NCBI GenBank assembly: GCA_029207755.1
Contig: JARCOQ010000004.1
Coordinates: 39,349,185-39,413,184 of the forward strand
Reading direction: 5' to 3'
Length of the DNA stretch: 64,000 bases
Origin: Chamaea fasciata
Lineage: Eukaryota; Chordata; Aves; Passeriformes; Sylviidae
Shown here: positions 26,001 to 38,515 of the stretch, one piece after another
How positions within the stretch are numbered: position 1 is the first letter of the stretch
Layout: every line of letters begins with the position of its first letter
Program-made: the position numbers and the translations under genes
The notes under the pieces: model-generated
What the model was told of the DNA's origin: nothing
Databases searched by the model: none
What the model saw: the letters and a program-made list of their open reading frames with translations, nothing else

Positions 26001-29000
26001 AGTTTTTCTTTTCTGTAATATAGCTGAATGGTTCTTCCCCATTCATACTGATTCCAGCAAAATAATCAGGTCCACTGTGAATTAGCTGGAGTTTTGTTTT
26101 GTGGCTTTTTTCACTTACTGTATGCTTTGCTGCTTCTAAGCTATTTAAGATATTGGTGCATTCATGTATTCTTACAGAAAATAGAAGCATTTAGAGAAGC
26201 AATGTATTGTCAAAGTATTTAAAATATAAGAGTTCAAGCCTGGATGTGACAATTTGTAACAGATTAAGTCTATGCAAAGATCATCCGTTAAACCAATTTC
26301 AGGATAAAAACCCCATGTAGCAGTGTGGAGAGGGAGAGGAAGAAGCATCAGCAGCAGGACTTCTTGAGGTAGAATGAGAATGGGGAAAACAGGATTAAGG
26401 GGGAAAAGCAAGCATTTAAAGGGGGGATTAAAAATAATAACAAGAAAGCTATTACCTAGGACCTTGTAGCTGTTCTAAAATTACCTTGTATAGAAAAAGA
26501 TAGAGAGAGGTAAATGTACATTTTGGGACTTAGAGCTGGATGAAGAAACATGGGAACTATTAATAGTCCTCACTCATCTCTTTTTAGCTGGAAGTGAAGG
26601 ATCTGTAAAGTGTATATTGCAGCAAAAGGGACATACAGTCTTTATATGATTTTTCCAAAGCATTCAACAAAAATAGCTGTCAGGTAAAGGCTGGCTAAAG
26701 ATGCTTTGAACTTGGGTGAGAGGTGATGACAACTTCTAACAGACAGATAGGAGTGGTTGTCTACCATTGTCACTAATAAAATGAAAGAGGGATATTCCTT
26801 CAACCATTACACAAAATACTCTGTGAACATTGTGCTGGTATAAGGGCACCCCAAAAATTACATTGCTAAAGAGTGTCTCAGCTTGTAGACGTGTGCAATG
26901 ACATTGGAGATACTGCATTCTGGAAGTTGTACCAAGAGAAGTGGAAAAGGATGAGTAAAACCCGTAAAGCTATTTGGCCTCTTGCCTATCTTGTCCACAA
27001 AAAGATGAGGAACATGCTGACTATTTTAGAACACAGAGCAAACTTGGATTTCACATGATGCAATTATGGCTGTGACAGAAAATGAGCTGTTAAATCATGT
27101 GTTCATTTTTCAGAAAGAAAAATTTAGTGTGTAAACACCATTTTTTTCACCCATTTGTACAGGGAAAAAGGAGAAATTAATTAATTGACAAGAAGTGAAA
27201 GAATACGGTATGCCTCCCTGATTTATTCCACAACTGGCCCACACAAAGAAATAGAGGTATAGAAACCTAAGAATAATTTCATCTCCATCTAAATCTAAAG
27301 CCTAATTTCATGTAAATGTCAAAGAATATACTAGCATAAGGCTGATAATGAAGATCCTCTGCCCAGAGCACACTTCCAGAAAATGATTCTCTGTACCACA
27401 GACTGACTCTGACTGAAAGCCTCGAAGAAGAGAACAACAGCAACAACAACCAAGCAACCAACCAAAAAAATCAAAGAAACAAAAATGCAAAAACCAAACC
27501 AACCCAAACCCCAGCACAAACCTTATACAGAGATACAAAGAACTTTCTCAGTGCAGATTGCTTAACAGTTTGGGCTGGAAGCCTAAGTCAAAATTGAACA
27601 AAAGCCAATCTGCTGAAGAAGAATTCACTTCCAGCCTTTATTCCACAGTGACAAAGCTCTGCCAGCCACAAGGGGCACAGGAGGAAGAAAAAAATTCAGG
27701 AGGAAACTTGGCTTCATACCTATTGCAGCCTTAATCATCCTTTTTGAACTGGCTTCAGCTGTCAGTCGTGTGGAAAACAAACACCTGTGAGGAAGTACAA
27801 AAACAGCTCGTATCAGAGGTGACATTACAATCAGCCTAGGCCGCTCATCTGCCACTCTGTTTGGAGGAAAAAGTAATGCAAGTCCTGTCATAAAATCTGA
27901 TAAATGGGATGAATGAGGATGTCCACCAGGCCACAGGGGGAAATATTTTTCGAAAGAAAGAAGGAAAGCATGATGCCAGGCTTTTATGGATTGATTGTTG
28001 TTCCTGCTGTTCTTTACTGCATCCTGGGTGCAGGAAAATAGTAATGTTGATGGACAATAAAAACTGCTCCCTTTCTCTCTCTTAAGGCTTTTATTCCAAT
28101 CTCATATTTTCTGTTTCCACTTCCTGTAATTTCTTGGGTTATCATCTCATCTGGCCTGTCTAAGATATTTTCAAATTATTTGCGTAAGTAATCCACCTAA
28201 ACTTGTAATGTTTATTATTTGTCTCTAAAAGGGATACTGTCTAGTCTGCAGGACCTGTTGCATTGATGTAAGACAGGTAGCTATCACTAGGTTAATAGAT
28301 AACCAGGTTTATACCAGTATGGACTATGAAACCAGAGAGATGTCCATGCTGTGTTTTGAATTACATATTGAAATTTTTGATGATGGCTGGTAGTTAATCA
28401 CAGACATGGGAAGATGGTGTCCTTATGCCAGTATGTAAAATTACACATATACCTACAGCTGCCTTCAAAAGATATTTCTAGTGACTTAATTATTTTGCAA
28501 TTTACTTTGTGTCCCAGATGCTCACAGGTTCTTTCAGTGCAAAGGGTTAATTTGTTTTGTTAGCAAAAGTGGTAAACAGGTAATCTGACAAACCTGGTCT
28601 GGTGTGATAGAGGCATTTTAAAGCAGAGAGGAGAGAATTTCAAAGTGGCTGTGGTAGGAAGGCAAGACCAAGAATACAAGGGTTTGGTGCAACAGTTAGA
28701 TTTGCTTATGGGCAGAAGAAAGGTTAGGATACTATTGAAGATGAGTGAGAGGCAGTGACAAAAGTCAGTTTTGTAGGACATGTTTTTATTCTGAAGTTCT
28801 AAATGCTTGTCATCTTGGTGCCAGGAATTGCAGTTGTTAATTTTCAGCATCTTTGTATTAGTTAGGATACTGTGTCACATTTTCAATACAAAAAATAAGA
28901 GAGAGAGTGAAAGCTCTCTATGTTTTAAGAAGAATGTAATAATTAAAGTTGTAACAGAAATAAAAACTAAGATCTGGCTTAATATCATAATATAGTTTTA

Positions 29001-32000
29001 ATTTGCTTAATAACTTACCATGGTACAGGCAGGATTTTGACAACAGTTTTTTCGACATTAGATGAAACTGAAAGCTAACATCAGGAAACACTGTAGAGAA
29101 AATAAAGTATTTCAAGAAATTCAGGGACTTCATTTAGAATATTGCTTCCATTTTTGAAAGTCACATGTGGCAGCATTTTAATTCCAGAAGACTTTAAAAA
29201 TTACACCTGTAGTTAAATTACAAAATATTGATGTTGATATTAAAGAACTTTGTAGAAAAATCTGCAAGGAGGTGGCAAAAACCCATGCACTTTTTTCCTG
29301 GAATTTACATGCTTATAGTATATATTCTGCTAATTTTTCTGGGTTAGAATTTTGTCTCTGGGTTGATACTATTTCTAATTGGTGAGGACTTTAAATTGTA
29401 GGGCTGTACCTGCAAAATTTATAGTAATCCTCATTACTGCACTCTGCAGGTCTGAACACCAATACATGTGGTTCTGGTGACCAGCAGAACTGGTGGAATC
29501 TTTCATTCATGGATATCCTTTGCATTTGTACATTTTGAATATGCTAGATGCTAAAGAAAGTGAGAGAATGTGATAACTTAAAAACCTCTGTTTCCTTCCT
29601 GGAATAAGCATGTTAAATATGCATATATTGCATTCTTGAAGCAGCTTTGGGCTTGGACAATAAAGCAATAAAATAGCCCCTGAAACTGAGTAATACTTTC
29701 ATAATATTAAGTTTAAAAATTAGAGAGAGGACTTTATGAAATTACTCCTTCCCCCATATATGTATGTGCTTTTCCTTTCCAAAGGTGTTGGTATCTCTCT
29801 GTAGATTGTCAGAAGTTGTTCATAATTTTTAATTTTCTGTATCTGTCAGAGGACATGCGTGCCTTTCCTCCTTGTGTTGACATTCAGAATTTTAGCCATA
29901 ATTTGAGGGGAAGAGTTATCCAGGATGGCAGTCCTAAAAAGGCTTTTCTATTTCAACAGTGTTACTAAGAGAATAGAGGAAGATCTGTAGTTTTGAAATC
30001 ATCTGTCCAAGAAAATAAAGAAATGCAAGCAGGGAAAACAAACTTTTTCCTTTCTCTAGGAATAACTAATTCTTTCACTGCTAGGTCAGCTACCCCCAGT
30101 CTAAAAGGATCTTGAGTGTGGAGATTGCTAAATTTTACCATGGATCAATACATGATACCTCTAATGCAACAAACTGATTATCTCTGCACCTGCAGAGGTC
30201 ACCCAAATGAAGGCATCACATTCTGTCCTCTCTTAATTCTTCAAAAGTGCAGAAAAGTTACAGCTCAGCACATTTCTTAGAGCAGAAACACGTGAACTAG
30301 GTAGTGTGTCATTAGAGACAAGAACTATAGCACTGAACATGTATTCAGCTGGAGGATAGTGGCATCTCAAAAGCGAAGGTTTCTCTGTCATGTTTTCTAA
30401 CATTAGTGGGTTTTTAAATTGCACTTAAAATTTAAAAAAAATTAATAAATTATTAATTGTTTATACAATTGCTAATTTGCCGCACTGATTAAAATAGGAA
30501 GCAAATGCACTTATGTAATGGGACATTTGTGGTTGCATTGCTAAGCCATTTGCATCTATGCCAAACTGAGCAGGTTTATGCTTGCTTTGCAAAATGGAAA
30601 TAATAATGAAAGATGGAGAAATGAAAGTAATCAGAAATTGTGAGTTTGGGCAAAGAAGGATCCTGCACTGCTCATTTCCAATAAAACTAAGTGACCCGGA
30701 GCAGTGATTTTAAATACCGTCATGGTTCAAGAAGATCTGTCTCTTAAATTGTGTTTTAATATGCTGATACACTTCTAATCTTAAGAAGGTATTCCCCCTG
30801 TTTCAGTGACAAAAAGGGAGAAAGAACAACTGTCTCACTGGACAACAGAAATCATTAGTTAATATAGCTAGAAAACAGTATGATTATTTACTTCAATGAG
30901 AAAACACCAAAGGTCACTTTTTGCCAGTCTCACTAACGCAAATCAGTTTTTCCTGATAAGAGTCCCATTTCCAAAGAAGATAGATTTGAATATGCTAGGT
31001 TAATATTTATGTTCCTGAACATTCAGATACTTCTCCAACATATCAAGAGCAAGGTCTGTAAGGGTTAGTTACTCATTTTCCTGGTATGATGCTCTTCTAT
31101 CCTGGTATGGCTTTTTCAACTGTTGTTGTATACCTAGAAACAGCAGGTTTCTTTCAAAAATTTAAAAGCCTTGTTCTGCTTTCCTTTTTTCTTTTAGTGT
31201 CATTTAGGCAGATTAACAAGAAATGTTTCTTTGCAAAAAGCAATAATACTAAAAACAAAGCATGAAGGTTTTCTCATATCACATAGTTCAAAAAACTCAG
31301 GCAGTTATCAATGGAATCATCAGAAATACTAATGTGATATGTAGCATCTAATTGCATCTTGCACCCTGTTTAAAAAAACCAGCCAAACCAAACAGTGATT
31401 CAACAAGCTGTAAGTGAAATCTAGACTGCAAAGGAAGTAGCAAAATTCTCATTGATGCCTTTAAACCAGATTTTATGCCTGAATACACAACGGATGTAAT
31501 ATCTGTAGGTATACACTACAGTAACAAAGCAGTAGTTACAGCACTGAAGGGATGGATTGGAGCACAACACTGAGGCTCATGTTAGTTGAGAGTCTTATGT
31601 CAAACTGCTAGCCAATAAAGTCAAAGAAAACAGATTTGAGGTGTTTTAGATTACATTGCTTGCCTTCTATTTAAGGAAATACATCAGTAATACATGAGGA
31701 AAATTAAATTAAAATTAAAATTAAAATCTTGCTTCTCAGTCCTGAAAGTGAAGAACACTAGGTCTTTGTGTCCTAGAGCAGCTTGAGGGAGCCGCAGCTT
31801 GAATCAGCAGCTTGAGGCTTGAGGGAAGCTGCAAGTTTGTTTCTAAATCAGCCTTAAGTCTGCATTATTTCACTTCAGAAATGGAGAACCTCTTTTCTGA
31901 GTCCTGAGCGTGAAGAACAAAGGAAATAATGACTCCTTAATAGAGAAGAGCAAAAATTGATTTTGGAAGAAAAAAATAACCTTTGTTAGGTTATTTAAAA

Positions 32001-33648
32001 TGTCAGGAGTAAAAGGTTTGTTTGTTTGGATAACTCTTAATTGTCTTCAGTAACAAAGAGTCATAAGAAAAATCTCGGAGGGGGACACAAACTTATTTAC
32101 ATTGTGTCTCTATGTAGGAAGCTGCAGTGATACCCTTTTTACCTCTGAGGAATTGCTGAGCGAGCTCCCATGTTCATTGTTTATACGTTACACTTTTCAG
32201 GGTGACTTAACAAGCGTCCTTCTGTTGCCCTTTAAACTTCTCTAACAGTTTATTTTCTGACCCTTTCTGCAGCCGTATGGATCCAGTGTCCTCCAGCAGC
32301 CATTGCCTTATAGGCCTCTGTGTGTACCTAATATGTCAAACAGAAACAACCTTCCAAATCACTGGTGATCTGGACGACAGCCATTTTCCCCAGCTGAAAT
32401 TCTGCAGTCTGTTTCCAGTGAAATTCCAGGCTCTTGTGCACAAGGCATGCATTTATGCTGATTAAGCACCTTTTTTTAATCAGCAGGGTGTGCACTGTCA
32501 AGCATATTTGACTCAAATACAGAAACATAAATTGGTTTACTCAGCTAAGAGCTTTGATCCTGCAGTAACAGATAACAGGTGGAGCTACAGGAATCCATAG
32601 TGCTTATGGATCCCAATTTACTTTTGGCCTCCAAAGCAGATTGCTAAAAGTGGGTAGGAATTTCTTCACTGGCACTTAACAGAGCACTGAATTCTTGAGA
32701 GTGAGAGATGCACTATTTCTCCTAATAACATTGCTTCTTCATTGGCTTTCCCTTGCTAGCCTGACACAAATAGGCTTCTAAATTATTATTATGCCATTTG
32801 TTACTGCAATATAGGAAGCATGCATTGCTGCCACACAACAAAAGTCTAGCTACAAGCTCTAGGAGCTTCAGTGAGATGTACTCAGAAAAGGAACCCTGCT
32901 GTGGTTCAAGAGCATAAAATTTAGTTTCAGACTTCATTCATTTTAGTGTGTGGATAAAGCCAAAAGAGGTAGTGATTAAAAAGAGTTATGTATATATTTT
33001 ACATATTCTGTCCAATAAACTGCTGCAAAGATAACAGATTTTTTTAATGACCATTAACTTGGAACCAGTTCAATGATGTAGTTATAATCCTTAAAATTAC
33101 TGATCAACCCTTTTCACCTAGTCTGCTGTTTGCTGTAACATGAAATGAGGAAACAGTTTCTTGGATGAGATAAACAACTTGTTATTATTGCAAAATTGAA
33201 GTGTGCAACACAAGCAAAATAGCTTTGTACATTTTGTTTTTAGCAGTTACCACTTGCCTTATTGTTTAACTCCATCTCACTGTTCCTGTATTCCAGCTTT
33301 GTGTTACCTTAAAGAACTGAACCAGTTATTCTTCCAGCCCAACTTTTTTCATTTTTTTTAATTTCTTTTTTTACATTTGCCTTATTCACAGCTGTTACAA
33401 GGAATGTAAGTGTAGAGATTGGTTTACTGACGTGTTTTGGCTAACAAAGGTCAAGAGTTATAAATTTGTGAATCATTAATTGTAGTATGTGTTCCTTTTA
33501 CTGTGTTGCTGAGAATTACACAGGAGAACAGACATTAAATACTTCCCCACAGGCTGCAGTGGTTTTTCCACCCATTACCAGAGTTAACTCTCCACTGGTA
33601 CAAGGAGATGTCTGCTCAGTTTCATTGGTTGCTTCTAGTAACCACTTG
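26001..33648. other. Intergenic, no gene recognised
   Basis: Nearly 7.7 kb of AT-rich DNA. There is an A/C-rich tract at 27437-27515 and a short (AAATT)n patch at about 31705-31727. I saw no coding exon, RNA gene or complete transposon. Confidence 0.5.
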
Positions 33649-33653
33649 GACAT
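33649..33653. repeat. Target-site duplication gacat, left copy (ERV1)
   Basis: The same five bases occur at 41950-41954, directly after the other LTR. This marks one integration event for the whole element. Confidence 0.88.
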
Positions 33654-34209
33654 TGTGAAAAACAAGTTCCACTCTCTTTTAGAATTTTATAAGTTTAATA
33701 GAAATAAAAAAATAGACAGGAGACAGAATAAACCAAGCTTCTCGGCCAAGGGGGGACTTGGCACCACATCTGCCTGTCGCCCCCCTCACCCTTTAGGACT
33801 TGTATCTTTAAGGAGCATCGTATTGAATATTCAATAGATGGTAATCAGACATTCCTTTTTGATCTGTTTTAAGTATCCCCGATAATCATATCTAGTAGAT
33901 TTATTCTGTGGGTGTCTCCACATAGTCTGGTAACATGAATATAAATCTTCTTTTGAGGTTTTCTGGTTCTTTTCAGTTGGATAAGAAAACAGAAAGTTAA
34001 CAGTTTTTTTTTCTTAAAAGGGTCACAAGGTGACCCCCTTCCCATAGCTTCAGGCTTGGTGGCTTAAGTGTTACAAAAAAATCTTACCCCTCTGGTATAA
34101 TCAAAAATACACATTCATTACCCTTCTAAATTCTTAATAATAAAAACATAATACAGTACAATTATAATAGTTATGCGAAAAGCCAACTACATAGTATACA
34201 CTTATAACA
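33654..34209 (-). repeat. ERV1 3' LTR (556 bp)
   Basis: Starts TGTGAAAAAC and ends CTTATAACA on the plus strand. Against the other LTR it shows five substitutions, lacks a 5-base segment near 33713 and has one extra T near 34010. A minus-strand ATTAAA at about 33694-33699 suits the poly(A) signal. Confidence 0.93.
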
Positions 34210-34229
34210 ATCCTCTCTTTTCTTTTTTT
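34210..34229 (-). other. ERV1 polypurine tract
   Basis: Minus-strand purine run AAAAAAAGAAAAGAGAGGAT directly abutting the 3' LTR; the plus-strand DNA primer site in reverse transcription. The last env codon and stop (34228-34230) overlap it. Confidence 0.85.
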
Positions 34230-36154
34230 ATAACTCATTTGGCTTGAGCCATTTTCCTTGTTTTCTGGCCTCCATTCTTCGTTCTTTTTTTTCACAGATC
34301 AGTTTTGCTTCTTCAAAGGGGTCCTTCATATTGTTTTGTTTCTTTAACACTATGATCTTTTGTGCTGTTCCGGATGTAGTCAATTTTGGGTCTGTAGGCA
34401 TTGTTACCACTTGCATACCTTGAACTACATTTGTGATCAGCTGAAAAAAACAAGGGATTAAACAAGGAAGAAATATCAGTCCAGCAGTAGCACATAAGAG
34501 AAAAAAATCCTAGTTTTATCCACCATTCTATTCCCAGTAAGTTATCCCACCAACTTCTTTTTAGCATTGATTCCCCCTTTTGGACTGGTACATGGGCTAT
34601 TTTTCTGATATCATTGACTATATCCAAAACAGCATCCCCGTTGTCATCTATTTTCAAACAACAATCTGATGTATTAAATTTTCCACAAACACCCCCTTCT
34701 TCAGCTAGTAAATAATCTAAAGCCAACCTATTTTGATATACTGCTGCTCTTGTTTGGCATTGACTTGATATTAACTCCAACGCCTGACCGTTTTGTTTGT
34801 TATTATTTCTACAACAGCTTGGAGTCTTACAATGTGGTTCAGCATATAAATTGGGGTCCGATATCCCCAACTCCCATCCTGTGCCCAGGTGGCTGGCCCA
34901 TATGTTTCCAATATGCGTTCAGGGGGCCATTCATCATTCCCCCATTTTTGGAATCCTCCAATCACATCCCTCTTACTTCTTTTCAAGTCCTCATAAACTG
35001 GTATCCCTAATTGATCCCCCTTTGGCCCTGGTAAAAGAAAGAATCTTGGTTGTATAATTCCTAAAGTGCAACTCCCTTTCCACCTAGGGGGGAGTCTTGG
35101 GTATGCTCTCTTTCCACATACCCAAAATAAGCCATCTGGTGCTTTCCAATAATAATTTTCTTGTTAATTTATATTCTCCCAAAATTTGGATATTTCTGGG
35201 ATCCCAAAATAAGGATTTTTTTCTGTATCATTACATTGAAAAAGTCCAACTTTGTTATTATATTTACAATTTCCCTTTTTCATTTTCTTTTGAGTCCAAT
35301 ACCAAGCTGGTTTCTCTGGGATCCACCATGTAAAAGTTCCATTGCTCACCTTATATCTTTTGCAGGGAATGTTTCCCACTTCATTAAGAAAGTTTTTTTT
35401 TCCAGTGCACCAGAGACATTCTTCTCCTATTACTGTTGAGCTTAACATCCACCCTTCCGGTCGGTTTTCCCCTTTTATATTTGTCTGGTTCCACTTAACG
35501 AGTTCAACTGGGCCTAAGCTACTGCCTTTCCATGGCCATTCTTCTGACATCAGAGCCCCTCCACAGACCCAACAGTTGGTTATGTTAAGTTCCTTACTTA
35601 TTCTTTCCCCCAATTCCACAAACAGGTTTTTTCCCAGTCTTGAGATATCTATTTCTTTTTCTAGTTGCTGGTCCAATTTTGTATACAAATCTTGGAGTGA
35701 AATTGGTTCAGGGTTTGATTGCTGTGCTAGCTTTGCCTTTTTGCTCACTAGTTGCTCTTTTACTAAATCTTGGGCGGTGCTCCCAACAGTGTATGTGAAA
35801 CAAATCCATCTTTCCCCTTTTGGACACTTACTTCCCAACCTGTCACCACTGGTTCCCAGATTTTCCGCAATCCAATATTTTTTCCCCATTATGCATACAA
35901 TTATTTAATTTGGATGGGTTATAACAGTGACTGTTGATATGGGTATGTGTAATAAGAAAGGAACCTCGGTGTCTTTCCATATACAGCTTTCGATAGCATG
36001 GGTGGCATGACTTTGCTGTTATCCCATAAGGGAAAAGGCCAAGAACAAGTGACAGAAAAAGGAATAACAGAGGTCTGGTAGGGCTTATACCTCCACCCTC
36101 CATGCCTACGGGGTTGCAGCCCACAGCAGGAGCATATGATCTTCTTGGTGGCAA
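34228..36154 (-). pseudogene. env: ERV1 env, broken by frameshifts and a stop
   Basis: A gammaretrovirus-like envelope remnant. Segments: signal peptide and start of SU (36154-35890), main SU (35889-35164) with a CWVC motif at about 35574-35563, SU/TM boundary with RSKR and a hydrophobic fusion-peptide-like stretch (from 34986), TM ectodomain with a QNRLALDYLL immunosuppressive-like segment and a CX7CC motif (about 34687-34658), membrane span near 34550-34450, then a cytoplasmic tail of about 60 residues ending at 34228. Breaks: a frame change near the T/C run at 35878-35888, a stop at 35164-35166, a frame change near 34795, and another in the membrane span near 34480. It cannot make a full Env. 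Confidence 0.88.
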
Positions 36155-36445
36155 GTACAGTGGCCAACCCAGTCTTGCCCTCTATTTCCTTGTCACTTCC
36201 TTTTTATTAATTTCCAGGCAAATTGCCTTTGACACTTCTTAACTGTAATTTGCCACTGTTCCTCAGGTATTTTCTCACTCAACAGGCACTAGTAATTCCC
36301 ATACTCAAAGCAAAGTTACTACTTGAGCTATTCTTAGTTCTACCGGGATGGGGAATAGATTTGTCACTCAGCACTTTATACAATAAGAGCGTTACTTTTG
36401 TGAATTACAATACCAATTTTCTACAATTTAACATTTACATTTCAC

Positions 36446-36745
36446 TCAGCTAACATGTCCAGTATTAGGATGAATCAAACAGGGTATGTAGTATAATTGT
36501 GATGGAGGTGGTTGTTCCTCTTCTTCTGTGCATAAATCACAAGCTATGGCATGAATATGAGAATCCTCTGACCAAAACAATCCTGGTCCTCTTGTTTGAA
36601 GTGGAAGTATTCCTCCCGGGGGATAATGGAGGTGTTTCCAAATTCTTTCAGGCTGAACTTGAAACCGCTGATATAAACTTGGCCTTATTTCCCAACTAAG
36701 TGTGATTTTTTGTATATTTCTTGGGTCATTCAGATTCTCCCCAGT
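36446..36745 (-). other. Unidentified open frame between pol and env of ERV1
   Basis: About 99 codons, open from a stop at 36746-36748 to a TGA at 36446-36448, without an ATG of its own. The peptide is Pro/Trp/Tyr-containing, with a CDLC pair and an acidic run TEEEEQPPP near the end. A short ATG-started frame (MNWGES...) precedes it in another phase. I do not recognise it. It could be a pol or env-leader extension, an accessory frame, or chance. Confidence 0.4.
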
Positions 36746-36762
36746 TCATTACTACCCAGTCC

Positions 36763-36930
36763 TCATTTAAGAGTCAATTTGGGATCACCTGGTTTAGATG
36801 TTACAGTCCATTCCTTTGGTTCTTCCACGGGTCCTTTGATTCCGCTAGCGTGGATCCACCCTCGTTCTCTGGTCCGGATCGCAGCCTCAGTTGTCAGCAG
36901 TACCTGAAAAGAACCTTCCCATTCAAAGGC
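36763..36930 (-). pseudogene. pol: ERV1 integrase C-terminal remnant
   Basis: Minus-strand translation gives EGSFQVLLTTEAAIRTRERG and, further on, GWIHASGIKGPVEEP before a stop at 36763-36765. This resembles the C-terminal DNA-binding end of gammaretroviral integrase. The catalytic core and zinc-binding domain are absent. It is joined almost directly to the N-terminal RT remnant. Confidence 0.8.
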
Positions 36931-36966
36931 AAAGATATTTCAGCTTTCCTTGGCTAATGGACAAGC

Positions 36967-37494
36967 TCAGAAAGCATCTTTTAGATCTGCCACACTAAAC
37001 CACTGATGCTGGGGCAGGACCTTACTTAGAAGAGTATAAGGGTTGGGTACCACTGGGTACCGGGTTCGAGTTCTCTTGTTAACCTCCCGTAGGTCTTGCA
37101 CTAATCTGTAATTCCCATCAGGCTTCTTTACTGGCAGAATAGGGGTATTATGAGGGGACATACAAGGTTCTAATATCCCATCCTTTATTAGTCCTTCTAT
37201 TACCAGCTTCAAATCTTCTCGCCCTTCTAAGGATATAGGGTACTGATGTACACGTATAGGACATTCTTCTCTTTCAGTTGTGACCCTTATGGGGTCTATG
37301 TTTAATCCTCCCCTGTTTACTTCTCCAGCCCAAACTTCTTTGTGAATTTTATCTTCATCCTTTTGGTCAAGTTTTAAAATCTTAGCTGTTATTTTCCCTT
37401 CTTGTGGTATGACCCCTATTCCCAATTCTACTTGCAAGTCTCTTCCTAATAAATTACTACCTGCCCAGGGACCAATAAGACATCTCCCATCCAA
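36967..37494 (-). pseudogene. pol: ERV1 pol remnant: protease end and RT N-terminus
   Basis: An open frame of about 175 codons carrying the protease C-terminal LLGRDL, the RT entry region with SPHNTPILPVKKPDGNYRLV and DLREVNKR, and ending at VADLKDAF. RT catalytic YXDD, connection, RNase H and most integrase are deleted directly after this point. The frame differs from that of the protease active site, so pro and pol are also separated by a frameshift. Confidence 0.88.
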
Positions 37495-37690
37495 ATTTTA
37501 GTTTCTATCACCTCATTTTTAATAACAAGAACTGTAAAACTTTCTCCTTTTGCCCCTGACACCTTTGCAGTGTCTTTACTTACATTATAACCTGTGGGAA
37601 TATTTAATAAGCATGTCCTCTTGGCACCTGTATCTACAACAAATTCTAGTTCCTCCTCCTGGGGACCCACTTTTAAAGTTCTCACAGGCT
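37446..37690 (-). pseudogene. pro: ERV1 protease active-site region
   Basis: A short frame with EFVVDTGAKRTCL, containing the DTGA active-site motif of retroviral aspartic protease. Its C-terminal part continues in another frame (LLGRDL, near 37440). Confidence 0.85.
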
Positions 37691-38165
37691 CTTGATGGTA
37701 TTTGTCCCCTAAAATATAGAGCCTATGACTTCCCTATTCTTCTTCTTGGTTTACTTCCCTGAAAATTTTCAAATCCTTTTTTTTTTCGGTGAGGACACTC
37801 ACATTTGTATTGTCCTTCCTCCCTGCAAAAGAAACAGGCCCGCTTAAATTGCTCCTGGGATTTTGCTAATACTGGGGCTCTGTTTTTTCCCTATTCCCTC
37901 TCTCTAAGACCTGAATATCTAGGAGCGGTACCCGGGGGCTTTGATTGTTTTTGGAAATTACTTTCTCGCATCATGGCTACCATAATCTTTGCTTCTCTGT
38001 TTGCTTTTTCTTCATCCCTTTTAACATAAACCTTTTGGGCCTCCCTTAATAAATAATTTAATGTTTTCTCGTGCCAGTCTTCAATTTTTTTCAGCTTTTT
38101 TTTCTAATATTTGACCAGGCATGAGTAACAAAATTAACTCTTAATAAAGCCTGTCTGTAGGATCA

Positions 38166-38515
38166 TCCGCGGAAGGCAGGGAGAAGGAATTCTGCTGACC
38201 TGAGATAGAAGGAATTCTGCTGACCTGAGATATTCTAGAATACGTGGTTTTATTGCATGGGTCGTGGATAAAAAGGGCCTTGCCTTCAGCCACCAGCCTC
38301 GGCTGAAGGGAAGTCCCAGAGAGAGCGAGAGGATGAACAAGGGGGTATGAGTTAAGAGAGAAGGCAGCGAGGGAGCCAGGTGGCAGGGGTCAGAGAGCAG
38401 GGGGAAGAGGTAAGAGAGCTAGAGAGCAAGGAACAGAGAGGAAGAAGTATGAGCCAGGAATAGAGAGCGAGGTCCTTCTTACAATGCAGTAACTAAGACT
38501 CAGTATCTTACAACT
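38166..38515. other. Foreign insert inside ERV1 gag
   Basis: Sequence between the capsid parts does not translate as Gag in any frame. It opens with two tandem copies of agaaggaattctgctgacct plus gagat (about 38181-38231), followed by purine-rich gagagc text. A minus-strand AATAAA lies near 38250. It may be an LTR fragment of another element; edges are approximate. Confidence 0.5.

Noticed and set aside
31700..31935. Similar texts 'cagtcctgaaagtgaagaac' and gagtcctgagcgtgaagaac near each other
   Set aside because: A short diverged local duplication with no element edges or coding content.
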